Assembly (NCBI GenBank): GCA_947598325.1
Contig: CANQFD010000003.1
Span: 1-64,000 of the forward strand
Reading direction: 5' to 3'
Origin: an uncultured Bacilli bacterium
GTDB taxonomy: Bacteria > Bacillota_I > Bacilli_A > RF39 > UBA660
Length of the DNA stretch: 64,000 bases
This document shows positions 41,191 to 50,968 of the stretch, piece by piece (the first letter of the stretch is position 1; each line of letters starts with the position of its first letter). A program made the position numbers and the translations under genes. The notes beneath the pieces were generated by a model. That model did no database searches and was not told where the DNA came from. It saw only the letters and a list, made by a program, of their open reading frames with translations.

Positions 41191-41874
41191 CTATGGTCTA
41201 TTCTTTGGCATCATTTCTTTTAATGCACGTAAGAAATATACTGATTCTTCTGGATTTAATTCTTGAGTTGATTTTTCTAATTTAATTTCTTTATATTTTG
41301 CTTTAAAATCCTCAGTATTATATGTACCTGCAATATTTGAATCTATAAGTTTAGTTGCTGAAGAAATTTTTATATCACTAACAATATTTTCTACATTATC
41401 TGAATCATCTGATATTATGTATATAGCCATACCTCCACTAAGTTCAAACATATAATTTAGATGAATTATATCACCTTCAATGGTATAATTACCATAATAT
41501 CCAACTACTGACTCTCTAGACATTTCATAATAAAATAGACCATTTTCAAATAGAGTTAACGTAAAATTATCACTTTCACCTTCACTATCAACGTAATCAT
41601 TACCAGATTCGTCAGTACTATATGGCTCACTAACAAATTTATAAATACCAGTCATATTTTTATAATTATACTTTTCTGATACATTGTTTTTTGACTCTTT
41701 AACATTATTATTGTCAGCTTTAACATTTTGTGTTTTTTCAGATTTACCACTATTATTAATTACTTTATCATATGCTGTATACCCTATAAGCACTATTACC
41801 ATTATTAGTAATATAATTACTAAAGCTACTAGTCCTTTACTATTTTTTGTTTTTACTACTACATTTTCATTCAT
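41191..41874 (-). CDS. Membrane-anchored extracellular protein, paralogue B (shared N-terminal module)
   Basis: N-terminus MNENVVVKTKNSKGLVALVIILLIMVIVLIGYTAYDKVIN. Confidence 0.65.
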   Translation of the reverse strand: MNENVVVKTKNSKGLVALVIILLIMVIVLIGYTAYDKVINNSGKSEKTQNVKADNNNVKESKNNVSEKYNYKNMTGIYKFVSEPYSTDESGNDYVDSEGESDNFTLTLFENGLFYYEMSRESVVGYYGNYTIEGDIIHLNYMFELSGGMAIYIISDDSDNVENIVSDIKISSATKLIDSNIAGTYNTEDFKAKYKEIKLEKSTQELNPEESVYFLRALKEMMPKNRP

Positions 41875-41971
41875 TTTTATTTCCTCCTATTTAACATAAG
41901 TATACCCCCCCCACACAAAAGTTTCAAGTAAAAAAGTTACTTTTTTAGTAACTTTACACTTTTATTTATTT
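41821..41971. repeat. Direct repeat copy 2
   Basis: Near-identical to 40932-41084. Confidence 0.85.
41899..41927 (-). promoter_or_regulatory. Promoter with G8 tract in spacer (17 bp)
   Basis: TTGAAA (41922-41927) - CTTTTGTGTGGGGGGGG (17) - TATACT (41899-41904). Confidence 0.7.
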
Positions 41972-42224
41972 GTAATTTTTATTTCGTAATTTGATTTATC
42001 TATTTTTGAGTTGGAGTTCTTCACATTTGACTCATCATTACTTTTATCACTTGTTCATTTGTTGGGATATATTTCTTCCCATAAATTTATGACTTACAAA
42101 AAAAATATATTACTGCCCCTATTTAATTTAAATTTAAGTTTAAAAAGACTTACCCTATTCAATAAAAAAATTAATATTCAACGATGTTACTTCTGAATAT
42201 TAATTTTTATATTTTTTCAATTTC

Positions 42225-42734
42225 TTAGTTGCTTGATCCAAATTCTTGTATCATTCCATCTTTTGGTAATTCATTGAAATAAAAATATACTGCTCTTGCT
42301 ATTCCGCCATGTGTTACCAAAAGAATATTTTTATCTTTATATTTTTCTTTTATTTCATCTAAAAAAAGTTTAATTCTTTTAAATAAATCCTGTATAGTTT
42401 CTAACCCCTCTACTTTTGCTTTGGAGTAATAGTTCCAATAATCAGTATTATAAAACTCTCCAAGGTCTTTACCAGTATATATACCGCAATCTCTTTCTTC
42501 AATTCTTTTATCAAAAATTACTGGAACATTATTAACATTTATAATATCACAAGTATGTTTAGTTCTTAATAATGGCGAACAAATAATTAAATCAATATCT
42601 AAATTTTTAATAGCCTTTTGGGCTTTTTTAGCTTGTAATATTCCTATTTCATTTATATCTTCATCTAACTTCCCATTATATTTTTTCTCAACATTACATT
42701 TAGTCAGCCCATGTCTAATTACATATAATTTCAA
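42225..42734 (-). CDS. Histidine phosphatase (phosphoglycerate mutase-like) family protein
   Basis: YVIRHGLTKCN, CSPLLRTKHT, EERDCGIYTG, LLVTHGGIARAV. Confidence 0.92.
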   Translation of the reverse strand: MKLYVIRHGLTKCNVEKKYNGKLDEDINEIGILQAKKAQKAIKNLDIDLIICSPLLRTKHTCDIINVNNVPVIFDKRIEERDCGIYTGKDLGEFYNTDYWNYYSKAKVEGLETIQDLFKRIKLFLDEIKEKYKDKNILLVTHGGIARAVYFYFNELPKDGMIQEFGSSN

Positions 42735-42931
42735 TTATAGTCACCTCCCATATAAAACATAATTACATATTAAAATGTTACCGTTGTTAAACTCTTGATT
42801 TTACGTGGCTTTTTGGTATTTTTGGGAGCAAATTGAATTTTTTGTGCACATTCTGAGCACATTTTTATAGTTTTAGGGTTTTTTTATCATTTTTTCAAAA
42901 CTCTATGCCGTGCACCCCCTTATAAAACCTA

Positions 42932-45424
42932 CTACTTTCCACAACAATTTTTGTATTTCTTTCCACTTCCACAAGGGCACTTTTCATTCCTACCGATTTT
43001 AGTTACTCTTTTTGGTTTATTTGAACTATCTTTTGAATCATTTGTTTTTGTTGTTTTAGTAACCTTTTTTCTTTCTAAGTTTTGTCTTATTTCTGCTTTT
43101 AGTAGATATACTGTTGTATCTTTACTAATTTTTTCTAACATTTCATCAAATAATTCAAATCCCTCATTTGTATATGCAACAAGAGGATTTGTTTGTGCAT
43201 AGCTTCTAAGACCAATTCCTTCTTTTAAATGATCCATTGTATTTATATGCTCCATCCAATGTGTATCTATAACTCTTAATGCTATTACTTTTTCAAAATC
43301 ATTAACGATTTCTTCTGGTAAATCTTTTATTTTTTCTTCATATTCTCCTATTATTTTTTCTTCCAAGATTTTTATAACATCTTCTTTTGATTTATTTATT
43401 ATTTCTGATAATTTTACACTAGAATTTTTAAGTAAATTTTCATTTACATGTTCACATATTTCTGAACAATCAAATTCTAACAATTCATTTTGATCAATCA
43501 AATGTGCTGAAATCAAATCATATATATGATTTTTTATTAAGTTTATTATTGAATCATGTATTGAATCTCTATCTAATACTTCATTTCTTCTCTGATACAT
43601 AATTTCTCTTTGTTTTGCCATAACATCATCATATTGAAGAAGAGTTTTTCTTATATCGAAATTATTACCTTCTACTTTCTTTTGAGCTGTTTCAACATTT
43701 TTTGTCATTGTTTTACTTCTAAAATTAATCGTAGTTCCAAGACCTGCTGCTTCAAGTATATTTTTGAATCTATCTGTTCCAAATCTTACCATTAAATCGT
43801 CTTCAAAACTTACATAAAATTGTGTATAACCTGGATCTCCTTGACGACCAGAACGACCTCTTAACTGGTTGTCTATACGTCTTGATTCATGTCTTTCAGT
43901 TCCAATAACACATAATCCACCAAGTTCTCTTACTCCTTCACCAAGTTTAATATCTGTTCCACGACCAGCCATATTAGTTGCAATTGTAACAGAATTAAGT
44001 TGCCCTGCTTTTGCTATTATTTCAGCCTCACGAGCATGGTTTTTAGCATTTAAAACCTCATGCTTAATTCGTTCTTTTTTTAGTAAATCACTAATTATTT
44101 CACTAGTTTCTATTGCAATTGTACCAACTAATATTGGTTGCCCTGTTGAATGTCTTTCTTTTATTTCTTTAACAATAGCTGCATATTTGTCCTTTTTAGT
44201 AGCAAATATTAAATCAGCCATATCTTTTCTTATTACTGGTTTATTTGTTGGAATTTGTATTACATACATATTATATATATTTCTAAATTCTTCTTCTTCT
44301 GTTTTAGCCGTACCTGTCATACCAGATAATTTTTTATACATTCTAAATAAATTTTGGAATGTAATAGTTGCAAGTGTCTTTGTTTCCTCCTGTATTTTAA
44401 CTCCCTCTTTTGCCTCTATTGCTTGATGTAAACCTTCAGAGAAAGCTCTTCCATGCATAAGACGACCTGTAAATTGATCTACTATTACAACTTCACCATC
44501 TTGAACAACATAATCAACTTCATTTTTCATTGTATAATTAGCTCTTAATGCTTGATTAACATGATGAACAATAACTGAGTATTTAATATCATACATATTA
44601 TCTATTCCATAAAAAGACTCACATTTTTTACTTCCTTCATCTGTTAAACTAATACTATTAGTTTTTTCATCTATAGTATAATCTTCATTTTCTTTTAATC
44701 TTGAAACAAATCTTTGTGCATCCTGATATTGATTATTTGAATGCATCGCACCCCCAGATATTATAAGTGGTGTTCTAGCTTCATCTATAAGCACAGAGTC
44801 AACCTCGTCGACTATTGCAAAATTAAGAGGTCTTTGTACTCTATCTTCTTTTTTTATAACCATATTATCTCTTAAATAATCAAAACCAATTTCATTATTT
44901 GTTGAATATAATATATCTGAATTATATTGTTCTCTTTTTTCTTCAGGAGATAAATCTCTTGAATTAATGCCTACAGTTAATCCTAAAAATTTAAATATTT
45001 GCCCCATCCAATTCGCATCACGACTTGCTAAATATTCATTTACTGTTACTATATGGACTCCTTCACCAGTAAGCGCATTTAAATATGCTGGCATAACTGA
45101 AGTTAAAGTTTTACCTTCACCTGTTTTCATTTCTGCTATATTTCCATAATGTATAGCAAGAGCTCCCAATATTTGTGTATAATATGGTTTTTCAGAAATA
45201 ACCCTATTAGCAGCTTCTCTAACCGTAGCAAAAGCATCAATTATTATATCTTCTAATGTTTTACCATTTTTTAATTCTTCTTTAAATATGTTGGTTTTTT
45301 CTTTTAATTGCTCATCTGTTAATTTTTCATATTCATCATTTTTTTCTTCTATTTTATCTGCCATTTGCATGAACTTTTTTAATTCTTTATATTCAAAATC
45401 AAAAAGACTTCTAAATATGTTCAT
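42932..45424 (-). CDS. secA: Preprotein translocase subunit SecA
   Basis: MKTGEGKTLTSVMPAYLNAL, TNMAGRGTDIKLG, LRGRSGRQGDPG, C-terminal SEC-C NEKCPCGSGKKYKNCCG. Confidence 0.98.
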   Translation of the reverse strand: MNIFRSLFDFEYKELKKFMQMADKIEEKNDEYEKLTDEQLKEKTNIFKEELKNGKTLEDIIIDAFATVREAANRVISEKPYYTQILGALAIHYGNIAEMKTGEGKTLTSVMPAYLNALTGEGVHIVTVNEYLASRDANWMGQIFKFLGLTVGINSRDLSPEEKREQYNSDILYSTNNEIGFDYLRDNMVIKKEDRVQRPLNFAIVDEVDSVLIDEARTPLIISGGAMHSNNQYQDAQRFVSRLKENEDYTIDEKTNSISLTDEGSKKCESFYGIDNMYDIKYSVIVHHVNQALRANYTMKNEVDYVVQDGEVVIVDQFTGRLMHGRAFSEGLHQAIEAKEGVKIQEETKTLATITFQNLFRMYKKLSGMTGTAKTEEEEFRNIYNMYVIQIPTNKPVIRKDMADLIFATKKDKYAAIVKEIKERHSTGQPILVGTIAIETSEIISDLLKKERIKHEVLNAKNHAREAEIIAKAGQLNSVTIATNMAGRGTDIKLGEGVRELGGLCVIGTERHESRRIDNQLRGRSGRQGDPGYTQFYVSFEDDLMVRFGTDRFKNILEAAGLGTTINFRSKTMTKNVETAQKKVEGNNFDIRKTLLQYDDVMAKQREIMYQRRNEVLDRDSIHDSIINLIKNHIYDLISAHLIDQNELLEFDCSEICEHVNENLLKNSSVKLSEIINKSKEDVIKILEEKIIGEYEEKIKDLPEEIVNDFEKVIALRVIDTHWMEHINTMDHLKEGIGLRSYAQTNPLVAYTNEGFELFDEMLEKISKDTTVYLLKAEIRQNLERKKVTKTTKTNDSKDSSNKPKRVTKIGRNEKCPCGSGKKYKNCCGK

Positions 45425-45495
45425 ATTATCATCTCCTAATAATAATTATAACAAATTTATTTACTATACACAATAAAAGTGCTTATAATAAGCAC

Positions 45496-46152
45496 CTAAA
45501 TTTTCTGACTTTTTTGATAATTTTTTATTAATCTAACAAGAAGTACTGCTATACATAAAATTAATACAGTTAACATTACTATTTGTGAATATGAAATTTT
45601 ATTTAATCTTTTTGTAAATTGAAAAAGAATTTTTTTTCTATCTGTATTTTGATTAATAGTCCATGTATAAGTATCTTCACTAATATTATCAGCATTTGAA
45701 ATTAGAACTTTAAAAGGAGTTTTAATATTTATTTGCAAAAAATTTATATCGCTTTCATTGCCAATAAGTGATGACTCATTTTGATTTTTAATTTTAACAT
45801 ACTGATCAATATATATATCAACATATTTTTTATTTTTATTATAGCTTATATTATCAATTAACTGATGATATATTTTACTTTTTAATATATATTCATCTAT
45901 TGTATTGTATTTTTCTTTATATTCTATAATTATTTCATCTGAAGTTTGTTTAACTTTATATTTATCTCTATCAATTTTATTATCATCAAATATTTTTATA
46001 GTCTTATTGTATACATTGTCATTATTATCCAATGATAAATACAAACTTTCATCTATAGACAAATCTTTATTAATATTAATATCATAGTTCCCTGAACATC
46101 CCGTTAATATAAATATTAAGAATAAAATTAATAATTTTTTTATTTTTTTCAT
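45496..46152 (-). CDS. Lipoprotein of unknown function with C-terminal TM
   Basis: Lipobox LILTGCSGNY; C-terminal TM IVMLTVLILCIAVLLVRLI. Confidence 0.6.
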   Translation of the reverse strand: MKKIKKLLILFLIFILTGCSGNYDININKDLSIDESLYLSLDNNDNVYNKTIKIFDDNKIDRDKYKVKQTSDEIIIEYKEKYNTIDEYILKSKIYHQLIDNISYNKNKKYVDIYIDQYVKIKNQNESSLIGNESDINFLQINIKTPFKVLISNADNISEDTYTWTINQNTDRKKILFQFTKRLNKISYSQIVMLTVLILCIAVLLVRLIKNYQKSQKI

Positions 46153-46153
46153 A

Positions 46154-47053
46154 TTATACCCTCTTTATTAAATAATAATGTAATGTCTGATTATTAATTG
46201 TATTTTGATCCCAATCAGAACCAGTTCTATTAGCTTTTAATACATTTCCATAAGCGTTGGAAGAACTTGGACATATATAATCATAGTTACTATCATTTGG
46301 ATCAGCAATTATATATTTACCTTCTAAATTTATATTATATATTACTATGAATGTATCACCACATGTTAAATTTGAATCTTCTTTTGCATCTACCTCTGCT
46401 ATAACAATTCCACCATTTACTATAGCATTACTAACATCAAGACTAGATATTTCAGAAATTTCAATTCCTGCATATCTATCTTTTAATGCATTAAATACAT
46501 CTACTATGTTGACAGACTCACTACAATTGTTTGCTTCATCAGATAAATATAAATCCATTATATCTACTGGAGAAATATTACTATCTAATAGAGATGATAT
46601 TGCCATTGAAACTGATGTTATAGGTGCACCATATTTATTCATATATGAATTTTCATAAATACTACATGTTAATTTTTTTGATCCTATTAACTTATTATTT
46701 TGATTATAATAATAAAATTTATTACCTTGATATGTTTTATAATAATTATCTGGCTCTATTTCATATATATCTTCATAATATTCATTTGAATTATGTGAAT
46801 TATTATAATTAATGATATCTTTTTTTAACTTCATTCTTTTTATTCCATCTATATTTGAATTGTATATGCAACTATTAAGATTAAAAACATTTAAAATAAG
46901 TAATGTTAGTAAAAGTACAATTTCAATGATTATAAAGTGTTTCATATTATATTTTTTTCTATTTAAAAATATTAAAAAAGGAATAATAATAACTATTAGC
47001 AACTTTAAAATAAGAAAAATATATAATATTACAACATTATCGCAAAAATTCAT
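46154..47053 (-). CDS. Membrane protein with degenerate C39-like (papain-fold) domain
   Basis: KYGAPITSVSMAISSLL aligns with GCLVTSVSIQVA of the 47858 gene; GDTFIVIYNI replaces QHWVAIIGV; ADPND conserved. Confidence 0.55.
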   Translation of the reverse strand: MNFCDNVVILYIFLILKLLIVIIIPFLIFLNRKKYNMKHFIIIEIVLLLTLLILNVFNLNSCIYNSNIDGIKRMKLKKDIINYNNSHNSNEYYEDIYEIEPDNYYKTYQGNKFYYYNQNNKLIGSKKLTCSIYENSYMNKYGAPITSVSMAISSLLDSNISPVDIMDLYLSDEANNCSESVNIVDVFNALKDRYAGIEISEISSLDVSNAIVNGGIVIAEVDAKEDSNLTCGDTFIVIYNINLEGKYIIADPNDSNYDYICPSSSNAYGNVLKANRTGSDWDQNTINNQTLHYYLIKRV

Positions 47054-47065
47054 ATATTATTCCTC

Positions 47066-47857
47066 CTAACAACCTATTATCTTTTCATACTTTCCATTAA
47101 CGTATTTATACATCGCATGACAATCATTTCTAATATCCCCATATCTTGTTTTATTAACTATTATTTCATATATATTATCTTCATTATAATCTATAATATT
47201 TGTTAAATATATTGCTTTTTCTGATAATTCTTTATTAACATCAACTATAACTTTATCAACAATTTTAATATTATTATTTATAACACAAAATATAATTGAA
47301 AAGGCTACATCTTTTTCACCTTCAGTATAAAAATTACTAATATTAAATAAATAGTCTTCATTTCCATCATTATTAATATCAATAACATTTTTATAAGTAA
47401 GCATATTGTTAATAGAAATATCTATAGAATATTTGTTTAAAACATCATTTATATATTGCTCGTCATATTCTGTTATTGTATCCATCATTTCTAAATTTCC
47501 TACTTTTACCTTTTTAGGACCAATTACTGATAAGACATTACTATTCATTTCTATGTTTTCATAATTTTTGCTATATATTTCTAAACCATCTTTTGTTAAA
47601 TTTAAATAAGCATTTTCTAATATTTGATTATAGCCATTATAAACGTATGCTTCTTTAAATGATAATCTTTTCAATTTATTTAAATTTGATTCCATCCACT
47701 TATTATCTTTATATTTCCATACTGTACTATTGCCAATAATCATATATGTTGAATTTTTCTCTATTATTGATAAATATATAATATAAAATAATATATTTAG
47801 TATCGAGAATATGAGCATTAATATTAATATTTTTTTATATTTCATAAATTCACCCAC
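47066..47857 (-). CDS. Membrane-anchored protein with DxNxDG-type (VCBS/FG-GAP-like) segment
   Basis: N-terminal TM; DINNDGNEDYLFNIS and DYNEDNIYEIIV. Confidence 0.5.
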   Translation of the reverse strand: MGEFMKYKKILILMLIFSILNILFYIIYLSIIEKNSTYMIIGNSTVWKYKDNKWMESNLNKLKRLSFKEAYVYNGYNQILENAYLNLTKDGLEIYSKNYENIEMNSNVLSVIGPKKVKVGNLEMMDTITEYDEQYINDVLNKYSIDISINNMLTYKNVIDINNDGNEDYLFNISNFYTEGEKDVAFSIIFCVINNNIKIVDKVIVDVNKELSEKAIYLTNIIDYNEDNIYEIIVNKTRYGDIRNDCHAMYKYVNGKYEKIIGC

Positions 47858-49042
47858 TTATTGTTTTACTTTAAATAATGCTACTTGGTTTGACCCCGAT
47901 GCAAAGCATGGATACTTTGATGCTGTTAAATTTGTACTTGTTGATCCTGGATCTGCCATAATAATTTTTGAGCCTTCAACACCTATTATTGCAACCCAGT
48001 GTTGTCCACAATTTGGACTTTTTACCTCTGCTACGGGATAATAACCTTGCTGTATGTAATTTTTTAATTGTCTTGCTTTTGCTGTTATATTTCCTGTAAC
48101 TGTTCTTTGACCTTTATATTCAAAGTTTGGCGCTATACTTTTCCAGCCAGTCCATGTAAATGCTCCACTAGAAGTCAATCCGCCATTCTTTTTTATTGTT
48201 GTTATAAATACACCTGGATCATAATTGGCTACAGTTGCAGTATTAGAATTTGCAACTTGAATAGATACAGATGTTACAAGACATCCTATCGCAGATACTG
48301 TTCTTGAACCCATAGGAATTGATTTCCAGTCTCCCTCATATTGTTTCCATGAAAGAAAATCTCCTGTGTTTGAAGATGTATATGTTTTTGCATTTGAAGT
48401 TTCTGATTTTGGAACATATACAATATTATATTTTGACTTTGCTAATATCGTATTATATTTACATGAATAAGTATCACCTGATAAAAAGTATCCTGATTCA
48501 TTATAACCTAAAACAAGGCGTGTTAATATTGGTGCAAAGAATAGAGCTAAAGTTGCAAGTAGTCTCTTGAAAAATTTGGTTGAAGCTTTTTTTAATGCTT
48601 GCTGATCTGATAATATTGTCGCTTTTGAAAAATCTAGTGTGCCAAATAATATTAAAAGTATAGGTCCTGCTATATAAAAAACAGTCATTACATTATTGAT
48701 TAAATTATCTATGGTATCATTAAATATTTTTCCACAATTTTCCTCATTATCTTTTAAAATTACATCTACTTTATCCTGTGTATTTTCACAACTAATTTTA
48801 TGTTCTTTAGCAGTAAACAAATTAGATAAAATTACATTTTTTTGTAAATTTAAATCATTACACATATTTACTACTTTACTATCTTCTGTTTTAGTACAAT
48901 CAATATTTAATAATTTATCTGTAATTTGATAATATTCATCTACATCTTTTTCTATATCTGCACAGCTTTGTGCAGAAACGTTAATAACGTTGAAAAAAAA
49001 GCTTAACAATAAAATTGTAATGATAAAATATATTTTTTTCAT
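47858..49042 (-). CDS. Secreted/membrane protein: pilin-like (TrbC/VirB2-type) two-TM region fused to C39-like cysteine peptidase domain
   Basis: Signal peptide; VMTVFYIAGPILLILFGTLDFSKA...KRLLATLALFFAPILTRLVLG; then AIGCLVTSVS...NCGQHWVAIIGVEGSKIIMADPGS (Cys, His, Asp). Confidence 0.65.
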   Translation of the reverse strand: MKKIYFIITILLLSFFFNVINVSAQSCADIEKDVDEYYQITDKLLNIDCTKTEDSKVVNMCNDLNLQKNVILSNLFTAKEHKISCENTQDKVDVILKDNEENCGKIFNDTIDNLINNVMTVFYIAGPILLILFGTLDFSKATILSDQQALKKASTKFFKRLLATLALFFAPILTRLVLGYNESGYFLSGDTYSCKYNTILAKSKYNIVYVPKSETSNAKTYTSSNTGDFLSWKQYEGDWKSIPMGSRTVSAIGCLVTSVSIQVANSNTATVANYDPGVFITTIKKNGGLTSSGAFTWTGWKSIAPNFEYKGQRTVTGNITAKARQLKNYIQQGYYPVAEVKSPNCGQHWVAIIGVEGSKIIMADPGSTSTNLTASKYPCFASGSNQVALFKVKQ

Positions 49043-49115
49043 AATTATATCCTCTTATAAGATTATATAATATAGTTAAAATATTTACAAGAAAAAAAAG
49101 AAAGTAAAATACTTT

Positions 49116-49634
49116 CTATTCAGTTTCAATGACACCATAATTGCCATCTTTTCTTTTATATAAAACACATATATTTCCTGAATTAACATCTTTAAATACA
49201 AAGAACGAATGACCTAACATATTCATTTGTAATATTGCTTCTTCTTCATCAATAGGTTTCAATTCAATATTTTTTCTTTTAACAATTGTTTCTTCTGATT
49301 CTTCTTCATCTTGATAGAAATCATCAATAAATGTCTTACTTATCTTTGAATTGATCTTATCTTTATTCTTTCTTATTTGTCTTTCTAATTTATCAACTAT
49401 TATATCAATAGCAGAATATAAATCCTCATGAGTTACTTCATTTCTTAATGTAAAATGCTTTGTTGGAATAGTAACTTCTATCGTCTGCATTCTTCCATTT
49501 AGTTTTGTTGAAACGTATGCCTCAATATCATCTGATTGTTGAAAGTACTTGTCTAACTTATTAAGTTTACTTTCAATATAATTCTTTATTGCCTGAGTAT
49601 TCTCAATTTTTTGACTTCTGATAACATATTTCAA
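49116..49634 (-). CDS. hpf: Ribosome hibernation promoting factor (long HPF/RaiA)
   Basis: KYVIRSQKIENTQAIKNYIESKLNKLDKYF, VEVTIP-type core, C-terminal EEAILQMNMLGHSFFVFKDVNSGNICVLYKRKDGNYGVIE; TTG start inferred from SD spacing. Confidence 0.92.
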   Translation of the reverse strand: MKYVIRSQKIENTQAIKNYIESKLNKLDKYFQQSDDIEAYVSTKLNGRMQTIEVTIPTKHFTLRNEVTHEDLYSAIDIIVDKLERQIRKNKDKINSKISKTFIDDFYQDEEESEETIVKRKNIELKPIDEEEAILQMNMLGHSFFVFKDVNSGNICVLYKRKDGNYGVIETE

Positions 49635-49681
49635 AATTATCATCTCCTTTTTAGAATTATAACACATAAAATAAAAAACTA

Positions 49682-49909
49682 CTATACAATAGCAGTTAAT
49701 TCTTCTTCTTTTATTGCTTTTACATTTGTAGCTTGTAAGCCTTTTTCTGTTTTTATTAAATCAAACTCAACAGTTTGACCTTCTGATAAAGTTTTATAAC
49801 CTTCTTGATTAATTGCAGTATAGTGAACAAAAATATCTTCATCCACTGAACCGTTTATAAATCCATACCCCTTTTCATTATTAAACCACTTTATTATTCC
49901 TTTTGACAT
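49682..49909 (-). CDS. csp: Cold shock protein
   Basis: KGIIKWFNNEKGYGFINGSVDEDIFVHYTAI. Confidence 0.94.
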   Translation of the reverse strand: MSKGIIKWFNNEKGYGFINGSVDEDIFVHYTAINQEGYKTLSEGQTVEFDLIKTEKGLQATNVKAIKEEELTAIV

Positions 49910-50202
49910 TTTTTATTCCTCCTTCTCATGCCTACAATATAAATATACATCCTAAACATAACACAATTCAAGAAATTTCAATCCAAAAAAAACGACATAT
50001 TTTTTTCAGGCATTATTTATAATAACAATATTTTTCAATAAAATATTTTTTTCTAACAAATTAGACGTTTTTTTCGTTTTTTTCGATAATTTTAACAAAA
50101 AAATTAATAAAATTTTAAATAAATCAAATATTAATATATATTTTTTAAAATTTTAATATATATATAATAATTATGATATTATTAAAATGCAGGGTGATTA
50201 TT

Positions 50203-50814
50203 TTGAAAAATGCGTTAATTAACAAATGTATGAATTTAATAAGATCTTATAATAAAAATTATACAAAGAAACAACTTGATACAATTAAATATGGACTTGA
50301 GGGATTATATTTAACTATAACTAAATTAATTATAATTTTTATAGTATCCATTGTGCTTGGTATATTTAATGAAGTATTATGTTTAATTGTTACTTTTAAT
50401 ATAATTAGACTATTTTCATTTGGTGTACATGCGAAAAAGAGCTCACACTGTATGATTTCATCGCTTATATTTTTCATTACATTTCCATTAATATGTAAAT
50501 ATGTTACTATTTCTAAAGAATTAAAAGAGATTTTAGCGATTCCGTTAGTTATATTAATAGGAATTTATTCCCCTGCTGATACGGAAAAAAGACCATTAAA
50601 AGACAAGAAAAAAAGGATAATATATAAAATACTATCTATTATTATAGCTAGCATATTTATGATTTTATCCATAAAAATACAAAATAATACTTTATCTAAC
50701 AATTTTATGTTTGCAGTTATAATTCAGATAATAATTATTTTGCCAATAACTTATAAGATTTTTGGTGTCTCTTATAAGAATTATAAAAAATATGAAAATA
50801 ATAAGGAGGATTAG
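50203..50814 (+). CDS. agrB: Accessory gene regulator B (AgrB) peptide-processing membrane protease
   Basis: LIVTFNIIRLFSFGVHAKKSSHCMISSLIFF (His/Cys catalytic region), SPADTEKRPLKDKKKR; TTG start behind AGGGTGAT. Confidence 0.92.
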   Translation: MKNALINKCMNLIRSYNKNYTKKQLDTIKYGLEGLYLTITKLIIIFIVSIVLGIFNEVLCLIVTFNIIRLFSFGVHAKKSSHCMISSLIFFITFPLICKYVTISKELKEILAIPLVILIGIYSPADTEKRPLKDKKKRIIYKILSIIIASIFMILSIKIQNNTLSNNFMFAVIIQIIIILPITYKIFGVSYKNYKKYENNKED

Positions 50815-50816
50815 AA

Positions 50817-50936
50817 ATGAAAAGCTTTTTAGTTGGTGCTTTAGCAACAATTGGTACTATTTTAGGAACAATTGGTACTAGTGCTTGTGTTATAGCTATT
50901 TTTGATGAACCAGAAATGCCTGATTCATTACAATAA
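50817..50936 (+). CDS. agrD: AgrD-type cyclic autoinducer prepeptide
   Basis: MKSFLVGALATIGTILGTIGTSACVIAIFDEPEMPDSLQ (39 aa), Cys followed by DEPxMPxSL; AGGAGG-type RBS; directly after agrB. Confidence 0.92.
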   Translation: MKSFLVGALATIGTILGTIGTSACVIAIFDEPEMPDSLQ

Positions 50937-50968
50937 AAACAATAGATTTTAAAAATCTATTGTTTTTT
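50935..50968. terminator. Bidirectional terminator
   Basis: AAAAACAATAGATTTTAAAAATCTATTGTTTTTT between agrD and the convergent agrC-like gene. Confidence 0.8.

Noticed and set aside
43869-44426. 185-aa plus-strand ORF
   Set aside because: Fully antisense to secA, which is unambiguous.
50060-50100. gacgtttttttcgtttttttcgataa direct repeats upstream of agrB as possible AgrA boxes
   Set aside because: Low-complexity T-runs; no recognisable AgrA/LytTR consensus.
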